39,750 nucleotides of DNA, taken from Mucilaginibacter psychrotolerans (GTDB taxonomy: Bacteria; Bacteroidota; Bacteroidia; Sphingobacteriales; Sphingobacteriaceae). Made by a program: the position numbers and the translations under genes. Numbering within the stretch: the first letter of the stretch is position 1; each line of letters begins with the position of its first letter. The stretch is taken from the NCBI RefSeq assembly GCF_004519315.1, contig NZ_SOZE01000046.1:1-39750 (forward strand), written 5' to 3'. Positions 5,878 to 15,171 of the stretch are shown piece after piece. Below the pieces are notes generated by a model, which did not search any database, was not told the origin of the DNA, and saw only the letters and a program-made list of their open reading frames with translations.

Positions 5878-8430
5878 TTAATTAAATCCACCGCTTAAGC
5901 TTTGCGATATGGTAAAGTGTATATGCCCTTTGTTTGCCGTAGGCTGGCCGGGCAACGCATCGAAACCGTAACCATAATCAAGCCCAAGCAAGCCAAATAT
6001 AGGTAAAAATATCCTTGCACCCACGCCTGCCGACCGACGAACGTTAAACGGATTTACCTGACTTATATTATCCCACACGTTACCACCCTCTACAAAGGCC
6101 AGCATATATATGGTTGCCGACTGGCTGGCAATTACCGGGTGCCTTAACTCAAAAGTGTATTTGTTGTAAATAGCATTACCCTGGTTGCTATTGGCATCTA
6201 AGCTGGAACCCGCCGGCACTACAGAATAATTTTCGTAACCCCTCATACCAATGATATCCGTACCCTGTAAAAACTGGTAGCTCTGCATACCATCGCCGCC
6301 TAATTTAAAGCGTTCGAAAGGCGATGGGCCTACCTTGCTATTATACTGGCCAAGGTAACCAAATCTTACCTGGCTCATCAATACCAGCTTACCGGTTAAT
6401 TTGGTGAACCACTGCGCATCAAATTTTACCTTGAAGTACTCAACAAAGTGGTACCTTTCCTCGGACGTAGCAATGTTGTAGTTGATACTATTGAACAACG
6501 AGTATGGTGGCGTGCCTTGTAAGGTTAGCTTAATGTTGGAGCCTGACGTAGGATATAGCGGCACATCTACCGAGTTGCGGCTAAGTTCCTGCGTTAATTT
6601 GATGTTGTACGAAGTACCGTTGTTGAACAGGTAACCAGAGTAATTATCCAGGTTATAGTGGTCAAAGTTTAACGAGTAGTTCAACTGGAAGTAGTTATCA
6701 GGCCAGTTTAAACGTTTACCCAGGGTAATACCCACACCATTTATGCGCAGATTGTTGTAATTAGGGCTTGTTTTCGCATAATATTGTCCTGTAGAACTTC
6801 CCTGAGTGTAAGCCGATACAGCAAAGTAAATAGGTTTTTTACCACCCAGCCACGGCTCGCTAAAGGTAAAGGAGAAGTTTTGGTAACTACGGCCGCTGCT
6901 TTGGCCCCTTAAGCTCAGTTTCTGCCCGTCGCCTTTTGGCAATGGCCGGTATGCTTTACCATTGAATAAGTTACGCAGAGAGAAGTTGTTGAAAGTTAAG
7001 CCCAGTGTACCTACCAGCTGGCCACCACCGAAACCGCCCGAAAGCTCAATTTGATCTGATGGTTTTTCAACCACGTTGTAAACCAAATCCACAGTACCCT
7101 CAGCCGGGTTAATGTTGGTTGGTCTTGGCTCAGTCTTTTGCTCGTCGAAGTTACCCAACTGGCCAATTTCGCGTGCACTGCGTATCAATAGTTCTTTATT
7201 GAATTTCTGTCCCGGTTTGGTACGTATCTCGCGCATTACCACTTTATCGTTGGTAACATCGTTTCCTTTTAGTATCACACGGTTAATGGTGTACTGCGGG
7301 CCTTCGTAAATACGGATATCCAAATCTACTGTGTCGTTATGGATACGAGTTTGAACCGGATCGGCATTGAAGGTAAGGTAACCATCGTTAAGATATAAAG
7401 ATGATACATCATCGTTATTTGGTGTTGGGCCGCTTAAACGTTTACCTAATTCTTCCTCGCTGAAAACCGCGCCTTTTTCAATTGACATAACGCGGGTAAG
7501 GATCTCGGCAGGGTAACGTGCGTTACCGCTGAATTTGATATCGCCAAAGTAATACTTATGGCCTTCGAATATCTTAACTTTCACGTCGACGGTTTTATCG
7601 TCGTGGTGCAAAACGCTATCGGTAAGTACCTCTGCATCACGGTAGCCGGCACCCTGCATTTTATCTACAAGGTTCTGTTTGTCTTCGTCGTATTTATCCT
7701 GCTTGAATTTTTTTGATCCGAACAGGTTGTACCAACGGCGTTTGCGGGTTTTACTCAGGTATCCACGCAGTTTTTTCTGCGAAAAATCCTTATTCCCTTC
7801 AAAGGTTACGTCGTTGATCATCACCTTGGTCTTTTTATCCACGGCCACATTCAGTATTACGCTGTTGGGGTCGCCGGGGTCTTTTGTTTGGGTGATGTTA
7901 ACCGTTGTGTTCAGGTACCCTTTTTCATGAAAGTGCCTTTTGATGATAGCCGTAGTGGTGCTCAGCAGGTTCTCGTTTACAATCTTGCCTGTTTTATCAC
8001 TCAGCTTTTTGGTAACGTCTTCAATTTCGCCTTTACGTATGCCGGTGATGTGCAGCCTTGATAAACGCGGGCGCTCTACCACGGCAATTTCCAGGTAAAT
8101 TGTATCCATGTTGATGCCGGTAACATTCAGGTGGATATCATCAAAGAGGCCTTGTTTGTAAAGGTCTTTGATCACGTTGGCGTTGGCCTCGCCGGGCAAG
8201 TTTATCTTATCGCCCTTGTTGAGCTTGGATATCTGCAGCAATACATCTTTATCAAGATATTTAGCCCCACTAATGGTGATGCCGCCGATGATATAGTCTT
8301 TGGGACTAAGATAGCTCAAGCTGTCGGCCGGGATAGTTTTGGTAAGCGTTGACCGCCTTTGGCCGGGTATCTGGGCGATAACGGCGGTGCTTAGCAAAGA
8401 GAAAAGTATAGCAAAAAAAACTTTATTCAT
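5878..8430 (-). CDS. bamA: Outer membrane protein assembly factor BamA
   Basis: The 850-residue Omp85 protein inserts beta-barrel proteins into the outer membrane. A signal peptide (about 1-20) is followed by consecutive POTRA domains (about residues 45-450; for example INDVTFEGNKDFSQKKLRGY and the recurring INRVILKGN pattern), then a 16-strand barrel. The barrel loop motif GMRGYE (the VRGF/Y equivalent) is present near residue 725. Length is normal for Bacteroidota. It heads the bamA-ompH-ompH run and is preceded by uppS with a 63-bp gap. Confidence 0.95.
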   Translation of the reverse strand: MNKVFFAILFSLLSTAVIAQIPGQRRSTLTKTIPADSLSYLSPKDYIIGGITISGAKYLDKDVLLQISKLNKGDKINLPGEANANVIKDLYKQGLFDDIHLNVTGINMDTIYLEIAVVERPRLSRLHITGIRKGEIEDVTKKLSDKTGKIVNENLLSTTTAIIKRHFHEKGYLNTTVNITQTKDPGDPNSVILNVAVDKKTKVMINDVTFEGNKDFSQKKLRGYLSKTRKRRWYNLFGSKKFKQDKYDEDKQNLVDKMQGAGYRDAEVLTDSVLHHDDKTVDVKVKIFEGHKYYFGDIKFSGNARYPAEILTRVMSIEKGAVFSEEELGKRLSGPTPNNDDVSSLYLNDGYLTFNADPVQTRIHNDTVDLDIRIYEGPQYTINRVILKGNDVTNDKVVMREIRTKPGQKFNKELLIRSAREIGQLGNFDEQKTEPRPTNINPAEGTVDLVYNVVEKPSDQIELSGGFGGGQLVGTLGLTFNNFSLRNLFNGKAYRPLPKGDGQKLSLRGQSSGRSYQNFSFTFSEPWLGGKKPIYFAVSAYTQGSSTGQYYAKTSPNYNNLRINGVGITLGKRLNWPDNYFQLNYSLNFDHYNLDNYSGYLFNNGTSYNIKLTQELSRNSVDVPLYPTSGSNIKLTLQGTPPYSLFNSINYNIATSEERYHFVEYFKVKFDAQWFTKLTGKLVLMSQVRFGYLGQYNSKVGPSPFERFKLGGDGMQSYQFLQGTDIIGMRGYENYSVVPAGSSLDANSNQGNAIYNKYTFELRHPVIASQSATIYMLAFVEGGNVWDNISQVNPFNVRRSAGVGARIFLPIFGLLGLDYGYGFDALPGQPTANKGHIHFTISQSLSGGFN

Positions 8431-8493
8431 CCGAATATTTTAGTGGGCTAAAAATAATTTATACAGTTGTTAAAAAGTGTTAAAAGGAAAAAT

Positions 8494-9258
8494 TTAGTTT
8501 ACCTGCTCGCTTGTCATCCCAAAACGGCGCTCGCGCTTCTGGTAATCAAGTATAGCTTCATACAAGTCTTCGCGCCTGAAATCGGGCCATAATTTTGTGG
8601 TGAAGTAAAGTTCGGCGTAGGCAATTTGCCACAGCAGGTAGTTGCTAATACGGTACTCGCCGCTCGTGCGTATCAGTAGCTCGGGGTTGGGCATACCGCC
8701 TGTATATAAATTATCCTCAAACGTGTTCTCATCAATATCCTCGGGTTTCAACTCGCCGCTTCGTACCTTTAAAGCAAGGGCTTTGGCCGCGTTTACAATC
8801 TCGCGGCGGCTGCTGTAGCTCAATGCCAGCGTTAGCACCAACCCGGTGTTACCCGATGTTCTATCTATGGCGTTCTTAAGTTCGCGGTGGCATTTAGCGG
8901 GCAGCTGCTCCAAATCGCCAATGGCATTAAGGCGAACGTTGTTTTCCATCAACTTGTTTATCTCTTTGTTGATGGTGCTGATAAGCAATTCCATAATAGC
9001 GTTTACCTCGAAGGTGGGGCGGCTCCAGTTTTCGGCACTAAAGGTATAAAGGGTGAGGTATTCTATCCCCAGGATGCCTGCACCTTCTACCACATCGCGT
9101 ACCGATAATACACCATTATGATGGCCAAACACCCTCAACTTGCCTTTGCCTTTGGCCCAGCGACCGTTACCATCCATAATAACTGCTACGTGGCGGGGCA
9201 ATCTCTGCAAATCTATCTGATCCTTGTAACTCATTTTTCGGGAGGTTTTAACAGCCAA
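8494..9258 (-). CDS. uppS: Isoprenyl transferase (undecaprenyl diphosphate synthase)
   Basis: The enzyme makes the C55 lipid carrier for peptidoglycan and surface glycans by cis-condensation of isopentenyl diphosphate. The catalytic motif HVAVIMDGNGRWAKGKG (residues 23-39, Asp29) and the C-terminal substrate motif RTSGEYRISNYLLWQ are intact. The start at 9258 gives 254 residues; an internal ATG at 9234 (MSYKDQIDLQ) would also fit, since family members usually begin about 20 residues before the motif. It is first in the uppS-bamA-ompH-ompH block. Confidence 0.94.
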   Translation of the reverse strand: MAVKTSRKMSYKDQIDLQRLPRHVAVIMDGNGRWAKGKGKLRVFGHHNGVLSVRDVVEGAGILGIEYLTLYTFSAENWSRPTFEVNAIMELLISTINKEINKLMENNVRLNAIGDLEQLPAKCHRELKNAIDRTSGNTGLVLTLALSYSSRREIVNAAKALALKVRSGELKPEDIDENTFEDNLYTGGMPNPELLIRTSGEYRISNYLLWQIAYAELYFTTKLWPDFRREDLYEAILDYQKRERRFGMTSEQVN

Positions 9259-9612
9259 ATAAAGGCCGTTAAATACATGGCTATACTTAAAAACAAACTA
9301 TTTTAAGCAAAGCCAACTGTAAATACGCTTCTTTTTTAAGGTGACAAAGGTAAAACTTACTTTGTATTATTTTAGTATGGTAGGAAAAAGAAATATGCGG
9401 GTAACGTTGGGGAGATGTTGGAGATGAGGGGGTTTGATTTTTGGGGCAAATTCCCAACTGCCCCCCCCTCCCAACCTGCGTTCAGGACAATAGAGAGGAA
9501 ACAGCCTGATCAATTATCCCTAATGGTCACCCACTGTGCCATATACATAGCATAATGCATAAAATTTGCTTTTGCCCGTAACGTTTTTGCTTTTTTAGGA
9601 CTCTAAAAGCAT
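9259..9612. other. Intergenic region between uppS and the S41 protease gene
   Basis: A 354-bp divergent region. On the minus strand TACCTTTG (9345-9352) matches a -7 element and may start uppS about 80 nt upstream of its ATG; no clear -33 is seen. Near 9466-9473 there is a run of C. No ORF or stable hairpin of note was found, and the S41 promoter could not be identified. Confidence 0.4.
9345..9352 (-). promoter_or_regulatory. Candidate -7 element for uppS
   Basis: TACCTTTG on the minus strand equals the Bacteroidota consensus TAnnTTTG. No matching -33 TTTG is found at the right distance, so this is only a candidate. Confidence 0.35.
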
Positions 9613-11025
9613 ATGAGGTTACCTATACTATTAACATTTGCCCTGGTGCTGCCGGCATTTCAGCTTTTTGCATCAGCCGATACAACTATTGTAGAACGAC
9701 ATTTTTCGAAAAAGCAACTCAGCGACGACGTATCGTACCTGACCACTACCGTTGAGCGGGTACATCCTAACATGTATCATAGCATCAGCAAGCAGCGATA
9801 CCGGCGCCTGGCAGACAGTGTTAGGAGTGCTTTGCACGATGGGATGACCGAAAGGCAGGCCTGGCCCCTTATGGCAAGGCTTGTTGGGGCATTAAATGAA
9901 GGGCACAGCACCTTTAATTACCCGGATAGTGTAGTAAGCCAGCTTAAAACAGGCGGTCGCCTGTTGTTCCCGGTGCTTGTTCAGGAATTCAACAGAGAGC
10001 ACCTGGTGGTGCGTGGCGACCTGTCTACCGAGGATAAACTTTTGCCTGGAGATGAGATCACCGGCATTAACAGTATAAATGCCTCAAAACTGGTTGATCT
10101 ACTGAGTGGCTACACCGGCGGATTAAAAACATTCCGGTCGATTGATGTGTGCCGTAATTTGATCACTTACCTTTACCTATATAATATCACCGGCCCCTAT
10201 CATATCACCTACCTAAGAAATGGAAAGCCGGGTAGCGTAATGCTAACGGCAATTAACTGGGCAGAGTTTCGGGCGCATATGAAAGAAAGAGCAAAAACAT
10301 TTCCCGGTGCCACGCATTACCCCGATTATGCATTTAAGCACCTGGACCAGCAAACGGCCTATCTTGCTATCAATTCGCTCAAGGCCGAACCGGCAGTATT
10401 CAAAAATTTCCTCGACTCGTGTTTTCAAAACCTGCAGCAGGCACCTGCTGGTAAGCTAATTATTGATTTGCGCAGGAATGGCGGCGGCAACTCGACTTTG
10501 GCGCAAGTATTACTGGGTTATATTACCGATAAGCCTTTCCGTATGGCAGGTGGCGTGCGGTGGAAAGTAAGCCGCGAATATAAAGACCAGCTCAATAAAA
10601 AGCTGGCCGGTAAAGGTGCCGAAGAGATGCCCTATTATTTTAATGCTGCCGATGGCAGTGTACTGGCCGATACCAGCATCCAGACAACAGCTCCGGAAAG
10701 CAATCCCTTACGATACAAGGGCCAAGTTTTTGTACTGATTGGGCCACGAACCTTCTCCAGCGCGAACATGCTGGCCAACACCATACAGGATTATCAGCTG
10801 GCAACATTGGCAGGCCAACCCTCGGGCGAACCGGCCAACGATTATGGTGAATTGATTTTTCTGACGCTCCCAAATACGGGTTTTACCTTTTCTACATCAA
10901 CCAAGCAATTCATCAGGGCCAATGGCGATGTTAAAGACACGCACCCCGTTTTTCCGAAGTATAAAATTACTGATGAACCCAACACCTCTGTGGATGAAGC
11001 GATAGAATTTCTGAAAAACAGGTAA
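9613..11025 (+). CDS. S41-family (C-terminal processing type) serine peptidase, exported
   Basis: The 470-residue protein begins with a signal peptide (about 1-22, ending at LFASAD). A family-type N-terminal helical region and a PDZ-like middle (LLPGDEITGINSINASKLVD, about 143-162) come before the protease core with LIIDLRRNGGGNS (about 285-297). The nucleophile motif GPRTFSSANM lies near residue 380; the expected Lys about 25 residues on is not obvious in AGQPSGEPANDYGE, as in several S41 relatives. It is likely a periplasmic or surface peptidase of unknown substrate. It is a single gene on the plus strand in the accessory stretch between uppS and DUF6089. Confidence 0.85.
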   Translation: MRLPILLTFALVLPAFQLFASADTTIVERHFSKKQLSDDVSYLTTTVERVHPNMYHSISKQRYRRLADSVRSALHDGMTERQAWPLMARLVGALNEGHSTFNYPDSVVSQLKTGGRLLFPVLVQEFNREHLVVRGDLSTEDKLLPGDEITGINSINASKLVDLLSGYTGGLKTFRSIDVCRNLITYLYLYNITGPYHITYLRNGKPGSVMLTAINWAEFRAHMKERAKTFPGATHYPDYAFKHLDQQTAYLAINSLKAEPAVFKNFLDSCFQNLQQAPAGKLIIDLRRNGGGNSTLAQVLLGYITDKPFRMAGGVRWKVSREYKDQLNKKLAGKGAEEMPYYFNAADGSVLADTSIQTTAPESNPLRYKGQVFVLIGPRTFSSANMLANTIQDYQLATLAGQPSGEPANDYGELIFLTLPNTGFTFSTSTKQFIRANGDVKDTHPVFPKYKITDEPNTSVDEAIEFLKNR

Positions 11026-11040
11026 GGCATCCCCCCGATT

Positions 11041-11080
11041 AGCTCAAACACTCGTTGTTGCGGCAAGGAAGGTTTGAGCT
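11041..11080 (+). terminator. Inverted repeat after the S41 gene, weak terminator
   Basis: AGCTCAAAC (11041-11049) and GTTTGAGCT (11072-11080) form a perfect 9-bp stem with a 22-nt loop, 15 bp after the stop codon. Only a short T stretch follows (gatttt), so it may act as a 3' stabilising hairpin rather than a strong terminator. Confidence 0.45.
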
Positions 11081-11143
11081 GATTTTGACAGGGTTTGTTG
11101 CTAAAAAATAAAGTGTTGCTAGTCCCCCATCAATAACTCGCCA

Positions 11144-11536
11144 TTATCTTAACCGTTGGATCAAATCCCATAAGTTGCCATAAAGATCTTTGAAAACAGC
11201 AACAGTACCATAACTTTCCACTACCGGCTCACGTACAAAAGTGATACCATTGGCTATCATCCGGTTATAATCGCGATAAAAATCATCTGTCTCTAAAAAC
11301 TGGAAAACCCTGCCGCCACTCTGGTTCCCAACCGTGGCCAACTGTTGGTCGTTAGCCGCTTTAGCAAGCAACAAACAACACCCCTTGGCGCCGGGAGGTT
11401 GAATCAAAACCCATCGTTTGGCTGCTGAGAGCACCGTATCTTCCACGACAATAAAATTTAGCTTGTTTACGTAAAAGTCAATCGCTTCGTTATAGTCTTC
11501 CACTAAAAGGGCGATGTGGATGATTGATTGTGTCAT
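11144..11536 (-). CDS. VOC-family protein (glyoxalase/bleomycin resistance fold)
   Basis: The 130-residue protein starts with the typical first half-module, IIHIALLVEDYNEAIDFYVN, and ends with FKDLYGNLWDLIQ, the usual C-terminal strand with a D-x-x-G-N-x-W/F-D signature. One His near the start (His7) and acidic residues in the last strand could bind metal. Substrate is not predictable; many such proteins are lyases or binding proteins. The gene stands alone with 200 bp free sequence on its 5' side. Confidence 0.82.
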   Translation of the reverse strand: MTQSIIHIALLVEDYNEAIDFYVNKLNFIVVEDTVLSAAKRWVLIQPPGAKGCCLLLAKAANDQQLATVGNQSGGRVFQFLETDDFYRDYNRMIANGITFVREPVVESYGTVAVFKDLYGNLWDLIQRLR

Positions 11537-11745
11537 ATCCCAGTGTGTTAACCCACAAAATAGTTAATTCTTGCGGTAAGTGCTGTAACTTTTGCAACAC
11601 TTAACCTATGAAGCACTACCACGCGCGAGGCTGAAGGCGTTTGCCTGTCGTAAAGGCTGCTTGCGTCTAAGCGACCAAAATAACCTGCCTCCGCCCGGCA
11701 ATCATTGGCTACAATGGTAGATAAAAAGGCTTCCTACCCAATAAA

Positions 11746-13041
11746 CTACTTTACTTTAAAATGCACTTTATATGGTAGCAGCGGATAACCTGCCTTAGAT
11801 TGAAACGACCTGTCAGTAATTACGAAATCATAAGTTTGCCCGGGCTTTAAGCTCAATTTTAACTTGAACGATTTGCGGTCTTCCATGAATCCGGCAACAC
11901 CTGAAAGAGGAAAGTGCTCTTTACCGCTTTCGCCAAAATTGAAAGAGTAACCTTGGCCCATTGGTTCAGAGAAATTGATGGTGAGTTCAGTCAGCGCAGG
12001 AGAAACGTCGTCTTTCCCATTAAGGTCCGGAGTAAAGCTAACTACCAGCGGTTGCAGCTTTTCAAACTTTTTTAACAGTACATCCTTGTCAATCGGCTCA
12101 GTATAATATCCAGACTCCCTCAGAAAATCTGTCACCTGCTGTTCATTGGCATAATCTAATTCGATGATTTTTTTAATCGCCTCTTTTTTATCTGCTTGGC
12201 GCTTGTAGTACGCTTCGCAGATAACATAGCCCATAAAATAACCCAAATCTGCATGTAGGCTTCTGGAGCCATTATACAACCAGTTACCCGTTGCGGTGCT
12301 AAACATTTCAATCAGAAATTTGTCTTTGAGTTCCTGCTCATGCGCACGGCCGTAAATCATATAAGCGTTATTGTTTTTTTGGTGCGTAACCAGTTCTGCA
12401 ACAAAGTCCGCTGCGCCTTCCGTTATTGTTTGCGCAAGCAACAACCGGCCTTCACCAGCTTTTTGCTGTGTATGCACATATTCATGGATATTAAGGGCAA
12501 CAAGATTTGAAGCCTGTTGATTTTTGAATACGTTCATTAACCAATCGCCCAATTCCGAAGCATCGGTATTTTCGTTTGCTGTCGCAATTTCTGCACCCAC
12601 AAGCACCATATCATTTGTGGTGGTACCGCCCGAACGCAGGCCGCCAATGGTAAAATACATTTTAGCCGGGCGCATTTCGGGGTACAGTTTCCTAAAGTTG
12701 TTTATACTCCTGGTAATGGCGGGTACCTGATTTTTGATTGTTAGGGTATTACTCCTGATGCTTTTCCAAAATTTGGGATATTTATGAATCAGCGTAACCC
12801 ACAGCTTCGCATCGTAGTCGCGCGCTTTCATAAAAGCTTTCAAACCAGGCGTGCCTTTGTCCACGTAAAGCTGTTGAATAAATTCTACTTGTTTTGTCGT
12901 ATCACTTGTAGTCGCGACACTATCATAGGCTTTCCAAAATCGGTCAATATCATCGGTATAGACCACTTTGATTTTTTTTGGCTGCGCTTGAATGAGTAAA
13001 GGGAAACAAAAAGTGAAGGCAATTAGGTAAATGTATTTCAT
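11746..13041 (-). CDS. Exported DUF2268-like zinc metallopeptidase with C-terminal Ig-like domain
   Basis: A 431-residue protein with signal peptide (about 1-19, LLIQAQP). Near residue 185 it has NIHEYVHTQQ, an HExxH zinc motif, and some 22 residues later the acidic segment ITEGAADFVAEL, which fits the third ligand of DUF2268/gluzincin-like peptidases. From about residue 345 (SPALTELTINFSEPMGQG) to the end it resembles an Ig-like Big_5/SbsA-type domain, whose S-E-P-M phrase is characteristic. It is probably a periplasmic or surface protein. The family call is by motif, not by full alignment. No partner gene is adjacent. Confidence 0.65.
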   Translation of the reverse strand: MKYIYLIAFTFCFPLLIQAQPKKIKVVYTDDIDRFWKAYDSVATTSDTTKQVEFIQQLYVDKGTPGLKAFMKARDYDAKLWVTLIHKYPKFWKSIRSNTLTIKNQVPAITRSINNFRKLYPEMRPAKMYFTIGGLRSGGTTTNDMVLVGAEIATANENTDASELGDWLMNVFKNQQASNLVALNIHEYVHTQQKAGEGRLLLAQTITEGAADFVAELVTHQKNNNAYMIYGRAHEQELKDKFLIEMFSTATGNWLYNGSRSLHADLGYFMGYVICEAYYKRQADKKEAIKKIIELDYANEQQVTDFLRESGYYTEPIDKDVLLKKFEKLQPLVVSFTPDLNGKDDVSPALTELTINFSEPMGQGYSFNFGESGKEHFPLSGVAGFMEDRKSFKLKLSLKPGQTYDFVITDRSFQSKAGYPLLPYKVHFKVK

Positions 13042-13339
13042 ATTAGTTTTTAGACGAGATTAATTAAAATGGGTTACACTGGAATTAAATTATTTCATCA
13101 AAAAAACATCAATAAAGCGCTGCAAAATGGCGTCTTTTCCACTGCAAAAGCCCGGATAGGCATTATAGTTTGGGCTGTTGGTTTCGAATACTTCTATTCC
13201 CCTCCAACAAAAATGCATCGCTGCAAGGGCAAGGAGGGCTTGTGCTATATATAAAGGATAACGTCTCCAATAAAATATAACATAGGCGATGAGAATCAAT
13301 ACTAAAAAAGTAAATTTGGTTCACACACCATAAATCCTG
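13042..13339. other. Divergent intergenic region upstream of the ankyrin gene
   Basis: About 298 bp between two divergent genes. TAAATTTG (13311-13318, plus strand) fits a -7 element 22 bp before the ankyrin ATG. A minus-strand frame at 13090-13299 encodes up to 69 residues but has only a TTG start and no ribosome site; it could be remnant coding sequence. No repeats or terminators are seen. Confidence 0.4.
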
Positions 13340-14284
13340 ATGTTACCAGAACCACCGTACTTTGACGCCAACGTTTGGGGCTACGATACCTGGCGCCTTT
13401 TAAGCGCAGCTTATTTAGGCGACTTGGAAACTGTTCAACAAATGCTTGAACAAGACCCAGCAAATATTCAAGCCCAGTTTGCTTATTACGAACCCATTCA
13501 CTACGCCGTAAGAGGAGGAAAAGCTGATATGGTGGAAATGCTGCTGGAATACGGAGCGCACCCCCTGTCACCGGGATGGACAAAATTGGGCGACGAAACA
13601 CCCTTGGCAAAGGCCAAAGACCGGAACAGAGCAGATTTGGCCGACTTACTTAGCCGGGCCGCCGGAAAACTTCCTGCATTCCAGCCACCCCCTACCCAAC
13701 CTAAGACAGATGAACAACAATTAGATTATCAATTTCAGATAGCCTGTGGTTACCAGGTTGACCGGAATATTATCGATGCGATTTTAGTTAAACATCCCGG
13801 GTGGGCTACTGTTGGTTTGTATGAGGCTGTTCATCATAATCGCATAGATATCGTTAAATATTTGCTTAAGGCCGGAGCCGATATCAACGGCCACATGCCT
13901 TGGGCATGCTGGCTCACGCCACTAATGCATGCCTTACGGTACAGTGAGGCAAACTGGGAACTGGCTGATCTGGTAATTGAACAAGGCTTTTCTGTAAATG
14001 CTGTTAACGGACTTGGCATGACTGCGCTTCATATGGTGATCATACAGGATCGGCCGGATGCGATGGACTACCTATTGAACCACGGTGCCGATATGAATAT
14101 AATAGACACTGAATTTTGTTCGACACCTGTTGGATGGGCGGCCCGCTGGGGTAAATTAGAAATGGCAAAAAAGTTATTGGACCGGGGGGCTGATCGTAAT
14201 TTATCCGGAGCCGATTCCTGGGCTCGCCCTATCCTTTGGGCCAAAAAAGGAAATCATGAAAACATTGTCAAATTACTCCAATAG
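13340..14284 (+). CDS. Ankyrin repeat protein
   Basis: The 314-residue protein has no signal peptide or membrane segment and is probably cytoplasmic. Several ankyrin units can be seen: YEPIHYAVRGGKADMVEMLLEYGA (about 54-77, spelled here in part), HHNRIDIVKYLLKAGADING (about 162-181), a MTALHMVIIQDRPDAMDYLL unit and a final GWAARWGKLEMAKKLLDRGA unit. They form a protein-binding solenoid; the partner is unknown. It is a single plus-strand gene. Confidence 0.88.
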   Translation: MLPEPPYFDANVWGYDTWRLLSAAYLGDLETVQQMLEQDPANIQAQFAYYEPIHYAVRGGKADMVEMLLEYGAHPLSPGWTKLGDETPLAKAKDRNRADLADLLSRAAGKLPAFQPPPTQPKTDEQQLDYQFQIACGYQVDRNIIDAILVKHPGWATVGLYEAVHHNRIDIVKYLLKAGADINGHMPWACWLTPLMHALRYSEANWELADLVIEQGFSVNAVNGLGMTALHMVIIQDRPDAMDYLLNHGADMNIIDTEFCSTPVGWAARWGKLEMAKKLLDRGADRNLSGADSWARPILWAKKGNHENIVKLLQ

Positions 14285-14374
14285 GATTCATTTTTACTGA
14301 AAATCCAATAAAAATAATTTCTGCTGCGTTAACATAGAGCGAGCTTAAATAGAAGTAATATAGATAAACATTCA

Positions 14375-14486
14375 ATGCGAATTTTTTTTTTGGACTCCTA
14401 ACAAACTTGTCGTTATTATATTTTTCTTAACAGCAGTTGTTTTAGTTTCAATCTGGTATTTCTTCACTCATTATCCTATTTTATAG
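14375..14486 (+). pseudogene. Tiny membrane protein ORF interrupted at a T10 tract
   Basis: From the ATG at 14375 the frame meets a run of ten T (14382-14391) and stops at once (TAA, 14399). With nine T the frame would read MRIFFWTPNKLVVIIFF and on through LTAVVLVSIWYFF to THYPIL and a stop at 14484-14486, i.e. 36 residues with a basic N-terminus and one clean transmembrane helix. Downstream (14491-14575) a second frame is open too (QPNYPRSGALYSFGSI). Either a frameshifted small gene, a slippage-controlled one, or a sequencing slip in the homopolymer. Nothing else is seen in the 365-bp gap apart from the exbD terminator. Confidence 0.35.
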
Positions 14487-14578
14487 ATTAACTTCTGCCT
14501 CAGCCTAATTATCCAAGATCGGGTGCTCTTTACAGCTTTGGTAGCATAATTCTCAACGTCTTTGCCCTCCCCACCAGC

Positions 14579-14610
14579 AAAAAACCCTCCCCGCCAAGGC
14601 GGAAGAGGGT
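14579..14610 (-). terminator. Intrinsic terminator of the exbD-like gene
   Basis: On the minus strand ACCCTCTTCCGCC pairs with GGCGGGGAGGGT (stem interrupted by two small mismatches, loop about 2-4 nt), followed by TTTTTT (14579-14584). It lies about 40 bp after the stop of the ExbD-like gene. Confidence 0.7.
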
Positions 14611-14649
14611 AAAACACACTAATTTATTGATGAAGTTTAGGTTATATAA

Positions 14650-15171
14650 TCAGTAAGCCTGCTTCTCCTTCAGCACGCTGATGTCTTTAGCATCGATATC
14701 AGCGATGGCGAATTGCGGCACACCAGTTATGGTCATTTCATCCAGCGTGTTCACCAGGTTTTCGTAAACGGAACTATCGGCCGGTTTTATAATTACCATT
14801 AAGCCCTTGCCGGTGGCTGCCAGCACCTTTTTCTGAACCTCCATAATAGCGTACCGAAGGCCGCTTTTGCCGTAGTTGGTTATGGTGGCCGGCAATAGTG
14901 GTTTATCTGCCAAGCCTAAATAATACATGGCCTGGTTATTTTTGCCCAGGCATATGGTAAGCGTACGCGAGGCTACCTGCGGCCCTGGCTCATCGCCAAC
15001 AGGCATATTCAAATCCATTGCCCTGGGTTTGGTTAGCGTAGTGGTGAGCATAAAAAACGTGATGAGCAGGAAGGCAAGATCTACCATTGCGGTGAGATCA
15101 ACACGCAGGTTTTTTTTGTTGCTGCGTACCTTTTTGCCTTGTTTTTCGGGAGCGGAGTTTAGTTCGGCCAT
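14650..15171 (-). CDS. ExbD/TolR-family biopolymer transport protein (orphan)
   Basis: A 173-residue inner membrane protein with a basic cytoplasmic N-terminus, one transmembrane helix (about 27-46) and a periplasmic domain. LTAMVDLAFLLITFFMLT carries the conserved Asp (Asp31) that conducts protons in ExbD/TolR/MotB stators. The periplasmic part (MVIIKPADSSVYENLVNTLD) is the usual TolR-like fold. No exbB, tonB or second exbD gene is adjacent, which is unusual because the stator works as ExbB5-ExbD2. It must borrow an ExbB from elsewhere. It has its own terminator and a palindrome in the upstream region. Confidence 0.85.
   Translation of the reverse strand: MAELNSAPEKQGKKVRSNKKNLRVDLTAMVDLAFLLITFFMLTTTLTKPRAMDLNMPVGDEPGPQVASRTLTICLGKNNQAMYYLGLADKPLLPATITNYGKSGLRYAIMEVQKKVLAATGKGLMVIIKPADSSVYENLVNTLDEMTITGVPQFAIADIDAKDISVLKEKQAY

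Noticed and set aside
13090..13299. 69-residue minus-strand ORF with a hydrophobic start
   Set aside because: Only a TTG start, no ribosome site or promoter, and lies in the leader of the metallopeptidase gene; kept only as possible remnant.
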